Positions 15,177 through 23,300 of a stretch of DNA of 25,293 nucleotides are shown piece after piece (position 1 is the first letter of the stretch; every line of letters starts with the position of its first letter). A program made the translations under genes and the position numbers. The DNA comes from Candidatus Mediterraneibacter colneyensis (lineage in GTDB: Bacteria; Bacillota; Clostridia; Lachnospirales; Lachnospiraceae): assembly GCA_019114745.1 (NCBI GenBank), contig DXEY01000101.1, positions 1-25,293 of the forward strand, read 5' to 3'. The notes beneath the pieces are model-generated. The model had not been told where the DNA came from. It worked only from the letters and a program-made list of their open reading frames with translations, and did no database searches.

Positions 15177-15232
15177 CGGCGTTTAGCCAAAGCGAGATGG
15201 CGCGTCAGCGCAATCGAGCTCGCATGGCGGCT
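15177..15232. repeat. Direct repeat, copy 2 (56 bp)
   Basis: This is the second copy of the unit, ending 12 bp before the ftsQ stop codon. Here GAT-G-GCGC and GCGC-A-ATC can fold around the loop GTCA, a stem that copy 1 partly lacks. A 12-bp spacer separates the copies. Because 68 is not a multiple of three the copies would fall in different reading frames, which argues against a coding role. Confidence 0.85.
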
Positions 15233-15244
15233 GCTCCCTCTCCC

Positions 15245-15988
15245 CTATCCGGCAGGCACAAACCGGATCGACTCCGACTCCGTCGTGTAATTCTCCAGAT
15301 GAAGCGTGCCTGCGGTATCCGGATACAGTTCGGAAAGCTTCTGTAAGATCGGCTCTACCTGCTGCAGCTTTTCCTCATAATTTCCGTCTCCAAGTATCAC
15401 TTCCACCACGCCGAAATAGATCCTGATATCTCCTTCCGCACAGGAAAGGCGATCCGGAGTAAGACTGTACTTTTTCAGATTCTTTGAAACGTCCACAATA
15501 TTTTCAAAAATCCCGTCATCCTCCACAGGCAGAGGCTCTCCTACCGCCGTCTTAGAGGCGTCAAAAGTAAGCCCCTCAATATAAGGCACCCCTTCGATCA
15601 CCTTCTTAGATTTCAGGATCGCGGTTCCCTCTCCGTCAAAATAGAGATACGCGTCATCGAAGCTGACATACCCCGCCATCTCCTTTTCTTCTACCTGCAC
15701 ACGGAGCGTCCAGGGATTCTTCAGAGAGACCTGAAGATGTTCCACCCCGGCGGGAAGTTCGGCATCCGTCAGAGCATATTTTGCCAGCACATAGAGCGTA
15801 TTGACAGACAGATCGTCATTTTGTATCCATGTTGTGATCGTATTGTCGCTATAGTAGGAATTACCTTCCACCTCTATCGTCTTTGTGCGGAACAGGAACA
15901 CCACAATAAGCACAATCGCAGCAACCGCGCCCAAAAACGCCAGGACAAAACGCCATACCTTTCTCTTTTTGTTCTTCTTTTTTTTCAT
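15245..15988 (-). CDS. ftsQ: Cell division protein FtsQ/DivIB
   Basis: FtsQ/DivIB is a bitopic divisome scaffold that binds FtsL and a DivIC/FtsB protein. The 247 residues begin with a very basic cytoplasmic tail (KKKKNKKRK), then one membrane segment (about 12-33), the POTRA domain (about 34-103, beginning KTIEVEGNSYYSDNTI) and the FtsQ beta domain to about 235. AGGAGGAG precedes the ATG at 15988. It starts 16 bp after the SEDS polymerase gene stop and ends the mraY-murD-ftsW-ftsQ run. Primary sequence in this family is weakly conserved, so the call rests on architecture plus position in the dcw cluster. Confidence 0.9.
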   Translation of the reverse strand: MKKKKNKKRKVWRFVLAFLGAVAAIVLIVVFLFRTKTIEVEGNSYYSDNTITTWIQNDDLSVNTLYVLAKYALTDAELPAGVEHLQVSLKNPWTLRVQVEEKEMAGYVSFDDAYLYFDGEGTAILKSKKVIEGVPYIEGLTFDASKTAVGEPLPVEDDGIFENIVDVSKNLKKYSLTPDRLSCAEGDIRIYFGVVEVILGDGNYEEKLQQVEPILQKLSELYPDTAGTLHLENYTTESESIRFVPAG

Positions 15989-16004
15989 TAAAACTCCTCC
16001 TCTG

Positions 16005-17090
16005 TCATTCTACCAGACTGGACACATTCAAGACAAGACCTATTTCCAGCAGGAGAAAAACGACGGATGTACCCCCGTAACTGATAAACGGAAGCGTGAT
16101 CCCCGTATTCGGGATTGAATTTGTCACGACAGCGATATTCAGGATCACCTGTATCATCATATGAGCCATGGCTCCGGCGGCGATCAGAGCACCCATAAGA
16201 TCCGGGGCACGCACGGCAGTCACAAAAAAACGCCAGATCAGCAGGAGAAACAGGCAGATAATGATCCCCGCGCCGACAAGCCCCAGTTCTTCACAGATGA
16301 TCGAAAAGATCATATCATTCTGTGCCTCCGGGAGAAATCCAAGCTTCTGCACACTGTTGCCAAGCCCCCGCCCAAAGAGCCCTCCGCTTCCTATGGCATA
16401 GAGCCCCTGAAGCGTCTGATACCCCTTCTCATAATTCTCCGGGTTACGCCAGATGGCAAGCCGTTCCAGACGGTAGCTCTCCATCGCAAGGAACACCGCC
16501 ATAAACGCCGTCCCCGCCGTTCCCATCCAGATAAACGGTGAATACTTCGGACTCGCAGTAAAGATCAGTACCACCGCAATGCCGAGAATAATGATCGCCG
16601 TACTCAGGTTGCTCGCTCCCACCAGCGCCACAACAGGCAGTACCGGAAGCATCATCAGGACAAGCATCCGGAATCTGTCCATCCGCCGGGCATACTTGCT
16701 GATCAGCCATGACAGGAATACGATCACTGCCACTTTTGCAAATTCGGACGGCTGAAAAGAAACAGGGCCCAAAGACAACCATCTTTTGGACCCGTTATAT
16801 TCATCTCCGAAGAGCATCACCGCCACAGAAAGGGCGATCGCGGCAAGATACCCCGGCACTGCCAGTCCGGCCCACCTGTGGTAATCGATCCTCGATACGA
16901 TCACCATTCCCAGAAGCCCCAACGCTGTGGCAAATCCCTGTTTCTTCAGATAGTAAAAGGCGTCATGGAATTTTACACGTCCGTTATAGGAACTCGTACT
17001 GTAGAGCAGCACGAGGCCGATCACTACCAGAACCAGGACGACTGCTGTCAGCGTCTCATCATACCGCCGTTTTTTCCTGGAACGCTCCAA
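16005..17090 (-). CDS. ftsW: SEDS peptidoglycan polymerase FtsW/SpoVE
   Basis: SEDS proteins polymerise glycan strands from lipid II together with a class B PBP. The 361 residues contain about ten membrane segments, the loop NGSKRWLSLGPVSFQPSEFAK (99-119), the large extracytoplasmic loop with the catalytic Asp259 in FLPEAQNDMIF (252-262), and the C-terminal signature NTGITLPFISYGGTS. The start is a TTG at 17090, with AAGGAG upstream overlapping the murD stop region. The usual acidic-Leu-Gly-Thr motif reads SNLSTA here (160-165). In Bacillus this map position is held by the sporulation gene spoVE, and vegetative FtsW lies elsewhere, so this copy could be either or serve both. Confidence 0.93.
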   Translation of the reverse strand: MERSRKKRRYDETLTAVVLVLVVIGLVLLYSTSSYNGRVKFHDAFYYLKKQGFATALGLLGMVIVSRIDYHRWAGLAVPGYLAAIALSVAVMLFGDEYNGSKRWLSLGPVSFQPSEFAKVAVIVFLSWLISKYARRMDRFRMLVLMMLPVLPVVALVGASNLSTAIIILGIAVVLIFTASPKYSPFIWMGTAGTAFMAVFLAMESYRLERLAIWRNPENYEKGYQTLQGLYAIGSGGLFGRGLGNSVQKLGFLPEAQNDMIFSIICEELGLVGAGIIICLFLLLIWRFFVTAVRAPDLMGALIAAGAMAHMMIQVILNIAVVTNSIPNTGITLPFISYGGTSVVFLLLEIGLVLNVSSLVE

Positions 17091-17104
17091 TAAATTCCCA
17101 CTCC

Positions 17105-18451
17105 TTACAATTGGTCTACAAGTTCTTTGAATTTATCTCCGCGTTCTTCATAATTTTTAAACATCCCCCAGCTCGCACATGCCGGCGAAAGAAGCACTGC
17201 GTCTCCGGGGCAGGCGTACTCCACGCATTTCGCAAAGGCTTCCTCGAACGAATCCGCCATAACGATCTCTGTAAATCCCATCCGGCGTGCAGTCTCAGCA
17301 ATCTTCTCCCTGGTGGCTCCAAGGAGCACCAGCTTCTTCACTTTCCCGTCAAAAGCCCGGATCCACTCCTCATAAGATGAGTCCTTGTCATATCCGCCGC
17401 CGATCAGTACGGTGGGACGGTTCATTGCCTGTATGCCGCGGATCGCCGCATCCGGGTTCGTGCCTTTGGAATCATTATAGTAGGCAACCCCGTTTTTCTC
17501 CGCTACAAACTCGATCCGGTGCTCTACCCCTTTAAACTTCTTTAAAGTCTCGCGGATCGTATCCATCGGCACTCCGTACACATATGCCATAGCAACGGCT
17601 GCCATTACATTTTCATAATTATGGGTGCCGAGGATCTGGAGCTCCGAAGTCCGGCAGACCGGGATCTCCCCGTCTATATTGCAGATGATCTGATCCCCGT
17701 CCAGATAAATGCCTCTGTTAAGTTTACGCCGGCTGCTGAAATATAGAACCTTCGGACGGATACTTTCTCCGAACGCACGCAGCACCTCATCTTCATAATT
17801 GAGCACGCACCAGTCCTCTGAAGTCTGGTTTTCCGCGATTCTCTCTTTCGCGGCAATGTACGCTTCCATTGTATGGTGACGGTTCAGATGATCCGGCGTA
17901 ATATTCAGAATGGCGCTTACTTTTGGCCGGAAACTGTGTATTGTCTCAAGCTGAAAACTACTCATCTCCGCCACGATCACGGAATCATCCCCTGTACGGG
18001 CTGCGATTCCCGTGTACGGGGTTCCGATATTTCCCACCACGAATACACTTTCCGCCGCACGTTTCATGATCTCGCCGAGAAGCGTGGTCGTCGTCGTCTT
18101 ACCGTTCGTGCCTGTAATGGCAAGCACATCTCCCCCCGCATATGTATAAGCCAGTTCGATCTCTCCCCAGACCGGGATAGACAGGCTGTGCATCTTCTCC
18201 ACTACTGGCAGGTCAGTCGGAACTCCGGGGCTCATGACAGTCAGCGACAGCTCACCCAGGATCTCCTCCGGAAACGCGCCGAGCACGATCTCCACGCCGT
18301 CCGGAACTCTCTTTCTGATCTCTCCGGCATCCAGCTTCTCATTTCCATCATAGAGGATAACCTGTGCTCCCTGATCGCAAAGCAGTCCGGCAGCCGCCTC
18401 CCCGCTGATGCCCGAGCCGAATACAAGCACCTTTTTTCCTCGAATCTCCAT
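17105..18451 (-). CDS. murD: UDP-N-acetylmuramoyl-L-alanine--D-glutamate ligase
   Basis: MurD adds D-glutamate to UDP-MurNAc-L-alanine in the cytoplasm, at the cost of ATP. The 448-residue length is normal. The N-terminal Rossmann-like domain begins KVLVFGSGISGEAA (7-20). The central Mur-ligase domain carries the ATP loop GTNGKTT (114-120), and NITPDHLNRH is the conserved mid-domain motif. The C-terminal domain contains YYNDSKGTNPDA, which carries the conserved lysine region, and LLSPACASWGMF near the end. The ribosome site GGGGG lies over the last codons of mraY, 4 bp apart, suggesting translational coupling. The next Mur ligase gene, murE, is not in the window. Confidence 0.97.
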   Translation of the reverse strand: MEIRGKKVLVFGSGISGEAAAGLLCDQGAQVILYDGNEKLDAGEIRKRVPDGVEIVLGAFPEEILGELSLTVMSPGVPTDLPVVEKMHSLSIPVWGEIELAYTYAGGDVLAITGTNGKTTTTTLLGEIMKRAAESVFVVGNIGTPYTGIAARTGDDSVIVAEMSSFQLETIHSFRPKVSAILNITPDHLNRHHTMEAYIAAKERIAENQTSEDWCVLNYEDEVLRAFGESIRPKVLYFSSRRKLNRGIYLDGDQIICNIDGEIPVCRTSELQILGTHNYENVMAAVAMAYVYGVPMDTIRETLKKFKGVEHRIEFVAEKNGVAYYNDSKGTNPDAAIRGIQAMNRPTVLIGGGYDKDSSYEEWIRAFDGKVKKLVLLGATREKIAETARRMGFTEIVMADSFEEAFAKCVEYACPGDAVLLSPACASWGMFKNYEERGDKFKELVDQL

Positions 18452-18455
18452 TGTA

Positions 18456-19412
18456 CTATACCCCCATTAATGCAATCAGGCAGAGCAGCGCAGTAATGAC
18501 AGAGAATACAGCCACTACTCTCGTCTCCGACCAGCCGCAGAGTTCAAAATGATGGTGGATCGGCGCCATCTTAAAGATGCGCTTTCCTCCTGTTTTCTTA
18601 AAATAAGTAACCTGTATGATCACCGAAGCCACTTCCACCAGGTAGATAAAGCCCACGATGATGATAAACAGAGGCATCTGAAGCATATATGCCGTTCCTG
18701 CTACGAATCCTCCCAGCGCAAGCGATCCGGTATCCCCCATAAATACGCTGGCCGGATAGACATTGAACAGGAGGAAGCCCAGAAGCGCCCCCACAACCGC
18801 ACAGGTGACAGGCTCGATCCCGCTCTTTGTACCGACAGCTACCACTGTAAAGAAAGTAGCCACCAGAACTGTTACGCTCGACGCAAGCCCGTCAAGTCCG
18901 TCAGTAAAGTTCGTCCCGTTTACCGTACCGATCACTGCGAAGAACAGCACCGGGATGGCAAGCCAGCCGATATCCCAGTAATACCCGCCGGAAAACGGCA
19001 CGAGCATTGTAAGCGGGATATCCGCTACACGCACGAGGTAAAATGCAAATATCGCCGTCACCACGATCTGCAGCGCCATTTTCTGCATCGGAAGCAGGCC
19101 GTCCGAACGCTTCAGCACCACTTTCAGGTAATCATCTAAAAAACCGATCAGCCCGAACGCCACCGTCAGGAACAGCACCGGGATAATCTTCGGATAGTCT
19201 CTCACATACAGCAGGGAGGTGGCAACAACGGAGATCAGGATAATGATACCTCCCATCGTAGGCGTTCCCGCCTTTTTCAGATGGGACTGCACACCGTCCG
19301 TGCGTTCTGTCTGTTTCATTTTCAGTTTTCTCAAAAAAGGAATGACGACCGGCCCCAACACCAGGCTTACCGCAAAGGAGATCAGCACCGGGATCACTAC
19401 ATGACTGCTCAT
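18456..19412 (-). CDS. mraY: Phospho-N-acetylmuramoyl-pentapeptide-transferase
   Basis: MraY makes lipid I by moving phospho-MurNAc-pentapeptide onto undecaprenyl phosphate at the membrane. The 318 residues have about ten membrane helices and the family motifs: the paired aspartates in FLDDYLK (91-97), NGTNFTDGLDGLAS (165-178), FMGDTGSLALGG (224-235) and the histidine motif PIHHHFEL (284-291). AGAGGTG precedes the ATG at 19412. A promoter at 19477-19505 and a short hairpin precede the gene, so it probably leads its own transcript covering murD, ftsW and ftsQ. Confidence 0.98.
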   Translation of the reverse strand: MSSHVVIPVLISFAVSLVLGPVVIPFLRKLKMKQTERTDGVQSHLKKAGTPTMGGIIILISVVATSLLYVRDYPKIIPVLFLTVAFGLIGFLDDYLKVVLKRSDGLLPMQKMALQIVVTAIFAFYLVRVADIPLTMLVPFSGGYYWDIGWLAIPVLFFAVIGTVNGTNFTDGLDGLASSVTVLVATFFTVVAVGTKSGIEPVTCAVVGALLGFLLFNVYPASVFMGDTGSLALGGFVAGTAYMLQMPLFIIIVGFIYLVEVASVIIQVTYFKKTGGKRIFKMAPIHHHFELCGWSETRVVAVFSVITALLCLIALMGV

Positions 19413-19445
19413 AAATACACCTCTTCATCTCTTTTGTTTTGCACA

Positions 19446-19459
19446 GGGGATTTCTCCCC
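19446..19459 (-). other. Small hairpin in the mraY leader
   Basis: GGGGA and TCCCC pair over 5 bp around TTTC, between the predicted mraY start point and its ribosome site. There is no T run, so it is not a terminator. It may affect transcript stability. Confidence 0.35.
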
Positions 19460-19476
19460 GTCAGAACATCTTATTT

Positions 19477-19505
19477 AGTATAAACCATCGCTTACTTTTT
19501 TTCAA
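19477..19505 (-). promoter_or_regulatory. Promoter for mraY-murD-ftsW-ftsQ
   Basis: On the minus strand TTGAAA (19505-19500), a 17-bp spacer and TATACT (19482-19477) form a strong sigma-A match that overlaps the last codons of the SpoVD-like gene. Transcription would begin near 19470, giving a leader of about 58 nt before mraY. Confidence 0.62.
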
Positions 19506-21216
19506 TCCCGAGATACGGCAGGATATTGTCGTAGATATCCCTCAGCACGGGCGCGGCGATCGTACCTCCGTAATAAACACCCTGTGGATCGTTGATAATG
19601 ACAATGCCAAGCACCTGGGGATCATCCGCCGGCGCAAAGCCGATAAAGGAAGAAATATATTTGTTCGCGCTTCTTGGGAGCGTCTGGGAAGTAGCCGTCT
19701 TTCCCCCGATCGAATACCCCTCGATATACGCATTCTTCCCCGACCCCTGCGAGACGACTCCTTCCAGCAGCTCCCGCATCGTCGCGGACGTTTCCTCTGA
19801 GACGATCCCTTCTTCTGTCTCATACTCAAACTCCTCGACCATCTCCCCCTGGTCATCCACGATCCCAACCGCCAGATGAGGCGTCACCCGCGTCCCTCCA
19901 TTTATAATCGAGCTCACAGTCACCGCCATCTGGATGGGCGTCACCTGGAACGACTGTCCGAAAGTCATGGTAGCAAGCTCCACAAGTCCGATATCCTCTC
20001 TGTCATGCATGATCGTCCCCGCTTCACCCGGCAGGTCGACGCCGGTCAGTTTCATCAGGCCGAAATCCTCAAAATAGTCGCAGAAACGGTCTGCGCCCAG
20101 TCTGAGTCCGATATCCATAAACACCGGATTGCAGGAATTTCGGATTCCTTCCACGAACGTCTCCTGCCCGTGGCCTCCCACTTTATGGCACCGGATCTTC
20201 CGGTCCTCCACGATCCGGTATCCCGGACACATAAATGTGTCATCCAGAGACACGACCCCCTCCTCCAGGCAGGCAGAAGCCGTGATGATCTTAAATGTGG
20301 AGCCCGGCTCGTAGGTGTCATTGATGCATCGGTTCCTCCACATCTGATTCAACTGATCCTGAAGCTCCTCATCAGACAACGTATCCGGATCTACTCCGAT
20401 ATTCAGTTCATACGGATCATTCAGGTCAAACTCCGGGGCATTTACCATTGCATATATCTCCCCGTTCTGCGGGTTCATCAGAAGGATCGATACACTCTGG
20501 GCCTGTTTCTCCTCCAGTACATTCATCGCAGCCTGCTGACAGTAAGACTGGATATTATAGTCAAGGCTCACTTTAAGCGTTTCTCCCGCCACCGGTTCGA
20601 TCCGGTCTTCTGCAACGCCTTCCAGTTCAATCCCACGGGCGTCCGTCACGGTCAGAATCGTCCCGTTCGTCCCTTTCAGGTACTCCTCGTACTTTACCTC
20701 CAGGCCAATGATCCCCTGATTGTCACCCCCTGTAAAGCCGAGCACTCTTGACGCCAGATCTCCATACGGGTAGTACCGTTTATAATCCTCGTCCACTTTC
20801 ACCCCTGCCAGACCGTATTCTCTGATCCGGTCTCCTGTTTCCTTGTCCACATTCGTCCGTATCTTTTCCATAGAAGATACCTTTTCGACTTTCTCCCTCA
20901 CTTCGGACGGATCCATTTCCAGTTCGGCGCTCAGCACTTCTACTACCCGATCCGGATCCTCCACCTGGTTATGTATCACCGAAATCGTACATACCGTCCG
21001 GTTCGTTGCCAGCACCACGCCGCTGCGATCCACAATCTCTCCCCGCGCCGCCTTGATCTCCCGCTCCCTCTCATGCAGATCCTGCGCCAGTTCCTGGTAA
21101 TACTCAGCATCAAATATCATCAGATATACCAGCCTTCCGATCAGTGCAAAAAGGATCAGCGCTGCAGCGAGAAAGACGATCATGATCTTTTTCCTGTTAT
21201 ATGTCTTATTTTTCAT
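19492..21216 (-). CDS. spoVD: SpoVD-like class B penicillin-binding protein
   Basis: This is a membrane-anchored transpeptidase that cross-links peptidoglycan with a SEDS partner. The 574 residues have a basic tail, one membrane segment (about 11-33), the PBP dimer domain (about 50-200) and the transpeptidase domain with STFK (306-309; nucleophile Ser306) and SCN (361-363). The third motif reads KTAT (506-509) where KTGT is expected. Cys330 and Cys343 flank a turn before GGHG, as in SpoVD-type proteins. No PASTA domain is present. Position after the PbpB-like gene matches Bacillus spoVD, whose product acts in spore cortex synthesis. The SpoVD assignment is inferred from order and similarity. 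The ribosome site GCAGGGG is inside a hairpin. A start at M12 is a weaker alternative. Confidence 0.85.
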   Translation of the reverse strand: MKNKTYNRKKIMIVFLAAALILFALIGRLVYLMIFDAEYYQELAQDLHEREREIKAARGEIVDRSGVVLATNRTVCTISVIHNQVEDPDRVVEVLSAELEMDPSEVREKVEKVSSMEKIRTNVDKETGDRIREYGLAGVKVDEDYKRYYPYGDLASRVLGFTGGDNQGIIGLEVKYEEYLKGTNGTILTVTDARGIELEGVAEDRIEPVAGETLKVSLDYNIQSYCQQAAMNVLEEKQAQSVSILLMNPQNGEIYAMVNAPEFDLNDPYELNIGVDPDTLSDEELQDQLNQMWRNRCINDTYEPGSTFKIITASACLEEGVVSLDDTFMCPGYRIVEDRKIRCHKVGGHGQETFVEGIRNSCNPVFMDIGLRLGADRFCDYFEDFGLMKLTGVDLPGEAGTIMHDREDIGLVELATMTFGQSFQVTPIQMAVTVSSIINGGTRVTPHLAVGIVDDQGEMVEEFEYETEEGIVSEETSATMRELLEGVVSQGSGKNAYIEGYSIGGKTATSQTLPRSANKYISSFIGFAPADDPQVLGIVIINDPQGVYYGGTIAAPVLRDIYDNILPYLGIEKK

Positions 21217-21267
21217 AAAAAACCCCTGCTGAAGATGTTGTTACAGCTTATTACATCTTCCGCAGGG
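21217..21267 (-). terminator. Terminator-like hairpin between the two PBP genes
   Basis: On the minus strand CCCTGCGGAAGATG (21267-21254) pairs with CATCTTCAGCAGGG (21237-21224), 13 pairs with one G-A mismatch, around a 16-nt loop. G and six T residues follow and run straight into the ATG at 21216. It begins 11 bp after the stop of the first PBP gene. The only ribosome-site-like GCAGGGG of the next gene lies in its 3' arm, so the stem could block both transcription and translation. Confidence 0.75.
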
Positions 21268-21278
21268 TTATTCCTGTT

Positions 21279-23288
21279 TTACTCTGATGAGTCCCCGGCC
21301 GCCCAGTCGTCCAGATCCGGATCATAGCTTTCATCTATATAGGATCCGTCCGGATTGTCATAGTCGTCCACATAGTTCTCATCATAGTCCGTATATTCTG
21401 TCTCTTCAACTGCCTCGCCCTCTGTCTGGGTATTTTCACCGCTCTCCGCGATGGTCGTGATCCCAAGATATGGGAAGGCTTCTTCCATGATCGCCTTGCT
21501 CAGCCCCTGTACCAGTGCACCGTTCGCCTGGTTATCCGTATTCGGTTCGTCAATGACGACATAAATCGCAATCTCAGGGTTGTCCAGCGGTGCAAATCCG
21601 ATGTAGGAAAGAAGGTATTTCCCGTTGCCTCTGGGAAGTTTCTCTGCCGTCCCGGTCTTTGCGCCGATCTCATACCCTTCTACCTGGGCTCCGCGGCCGG
21701 TACCATAGTCCATCACAGCCTTCATATACTGTTTCAGCGTATCCGAAGTCTCCGACGACACTGTCTTGCGCAGCAGAACCGGATCTTTTGTCTCGATCAC
21801 ATTGCCGTCCTCATCCTGGATCTGTTTCACGATGTGGGGCTCATAATAATATCCGCCATTGATCAGAGAACAGAAGGCAGACAGCATCTGCGTCATAGTC
21901 ACGTTGAAATTCTGTCCGAATGAATTTGTCGCAAGGTCAATGTCAGACATATTGTCAGCCGAGTAAAGCAGCCCTGAAGTCGACGCCTCACCGGGAAGGT
22001 CTATCCCGGTATACTCTCCAAATCCGAAAATATGCTGATAACGGGTAAAATTATCCACCCCGATCGTCAGTCCCATATCCATAAGCGCCACATTGCAGGA
22101 ATAGGCAAGCGCATCCTGGACAGTCTCTGTCCCGTGACCGTCTTTGTTCGCACAGCTGATCGAAGTCCCCAGCACATCTTTTGATCCGCTGCAGTAATAC
22201 GTCTCATTTCCGCTGAGAGTACCTGTTTCCAGCCCCGCGGCGATCGTAAAAGGCTTCATGGTAGACCCCGGCTCATAAGCGTCACTTACGCAGAAGTTCC
22301 TCCACAGCGCGTTCATCGCGTCAAGCTGCTCGTCCTCAGTCATGGCTTCCCATTCTTCGTCCGAATACAAAGCCGAGAGATCTCTCGGATTATTCAGGTC
22401 AAAATTCGGGCAGGATGCTTCCGCCAGGATCTCCCCCGTATTGGGGTTCATGATCATAACGGCGGTATTTTTACTTCCCGGATTCCCGTCCGACGCGTGT
22501 TCCTGATTAAACTCCAGAATGCATTTCTCCACGATATTCTGAAGAGTCACATCAATCGTTGAGACAACCGTATCCCCGTTCTTTGCCGGTTTGACCGTCC
22601 GCTCCACCGACGACTCGGAATCAAAATATCCATATTCCCTGCCGTTTGTCCCGTTCAGGATCTCATTGTAGGCGCTCTCGATCCCGATCGCACCCGCATT
22701 GCCGTCATAGACAAATCCGATCACATCGCTTGCCATCGTACCGTACGGGTATGTCCTCGTGTAGTCATCTTCAAGCCAGATTCCCCGTACATTGGGATAA
22801 TTTTCATTGTCGTTGTCGATCTCTTCAAACTTCTGTGCCGTCTCATAGTCGATTCCTTTTGCAAGGATCTCATACTGGCTGTCCGGACTGTTCTCGATCA
22901 GATCATCCACAACGCTTTCTTCGATTCCGAAACATTCTTTGAGAACTGCTTTCGTAGGTTCGATATACTCTTCTTTGTCCGTCATCACCGCAACATCCAA
23001 TATGACATTGTAAACACGTTCACTGGTCGCGATCTTCGTCCCGTTCCTGTCGACAATATCTCCCCTCTTATACGCGATCACGCGGCTGTCGTAGTTCTGC
23101 TGGTCCAGGACGACCCGCGTATAACTGCTCCCCCGCGTCACATTGATATAAGTAATCCTTCCTATAAGAACAACAAAAGCCAGTATCACTGCCATAAATA
23201 GCATTACCAGCTTCCGTTGCATTCGTACAGGAAATTTTTTGGTCAGAAACTCAAATCTGTTCTTTCTTCTATTTTTCCTAACGGCCAT
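21279..23288 (-). CDS. PbpB/FtsI-like class B penicillin-binding protein
   Basis: This septal transpeptidase cross-links new wall at the division site together with a SEDS protein. The 669 residues comprise a basic cytoplasmic tail, one membrane segment (about 26-48), the dimer domain (about 65-235) and the transpeptidase domain with STMK (342-345; nucleophile Ser342), SCN (397-399) and KTGT (544-547). No PASTA domains are seen. Instead a tail of about 55 residues after 612 is very rich in Asp, Glu and Tyr. AAGGA lies 9 nt before the ATG at 23288. It follows ftsL by 12 bp, the place of pbpB in Bacillus, so it is likely the vegetative division PBP. Confidence 0.92.
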   Translation of the reverse strand: MAVRKNRRKNRFEFLTKKFPVRMQRKLVMLFMAVILAFVVLIGRITYINVTRGSSYTRVVLDQQNYDSRVIAYKRGDIVDRNGTKIATSERVYNVILDVAVMTDKEEYIEPTKAVLKECFGIEESVVDDLIENSPDSQYEILAKGIDYETAQKFEEIDNDNENYPNVRGIWLEDDYTRTYPYGTMASDVIGFVYDGNAGAIGIESAYNEILNGTNGREYGYFDSESSVERTVKPAKNGDTVVSTIDVTLQNIVEKCILEFNQEHASDGNPGSKNTAVMIMNPNTGEILAEASCPNFDLNNPRDLSALYSDEEWEAMTEDEQLDAMNALWRNFCVSDAYEPGSTMKPFTIAAGLETGTLSGNETYYCSGSKDVLGTSISCANKDGHGTETVQDALAYSCNVALMDMGLTIGVDNFTRYQHIFGFGEYTGIDLPGEASTSGLLYSADNMSDIDLATNSFGQNFNVTMTQMLSAFCSLINGGYYYEPHIVKQIQDEDGNVIETKDPVLLRKTVSSETSDTLKQYMKAVMDYGTGRGAQVEGYEIGAKTGTAEKLPRGNGKYLLSYIGFAPLDNPEIAIYVVIDEPNTDNQANGALVQGLSKAIMEEAFPYLGITTIAESGENTQTEGEAVEETEYTDYDENYVDDYDNPDGSYIDESYDPDLDDWAAGDSSE

Positions 23289-23300
23289 ATTTTCATATCC

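Noticed and set aside
15057..15290. Small plus-strand frame of 77 codons across the ftsQ-ftsZ gap
   Set aside because: It is made of the two direct repeats read in different frames, runs into ftsQ antisense, and lacks a convincing ribosome site. It is treated as non-coding repeat.
19446..19459. Hairpin before mraY as a terminator
   Set aside because: The stem is only 5 bp and no T run follows on the minus strand.
19876..20751. Plus-strand frame of 291 codons antisense to the SpoVD-like gene
   Set aside because: It is a shadow frame without domain, promoter or ribosome-site support.
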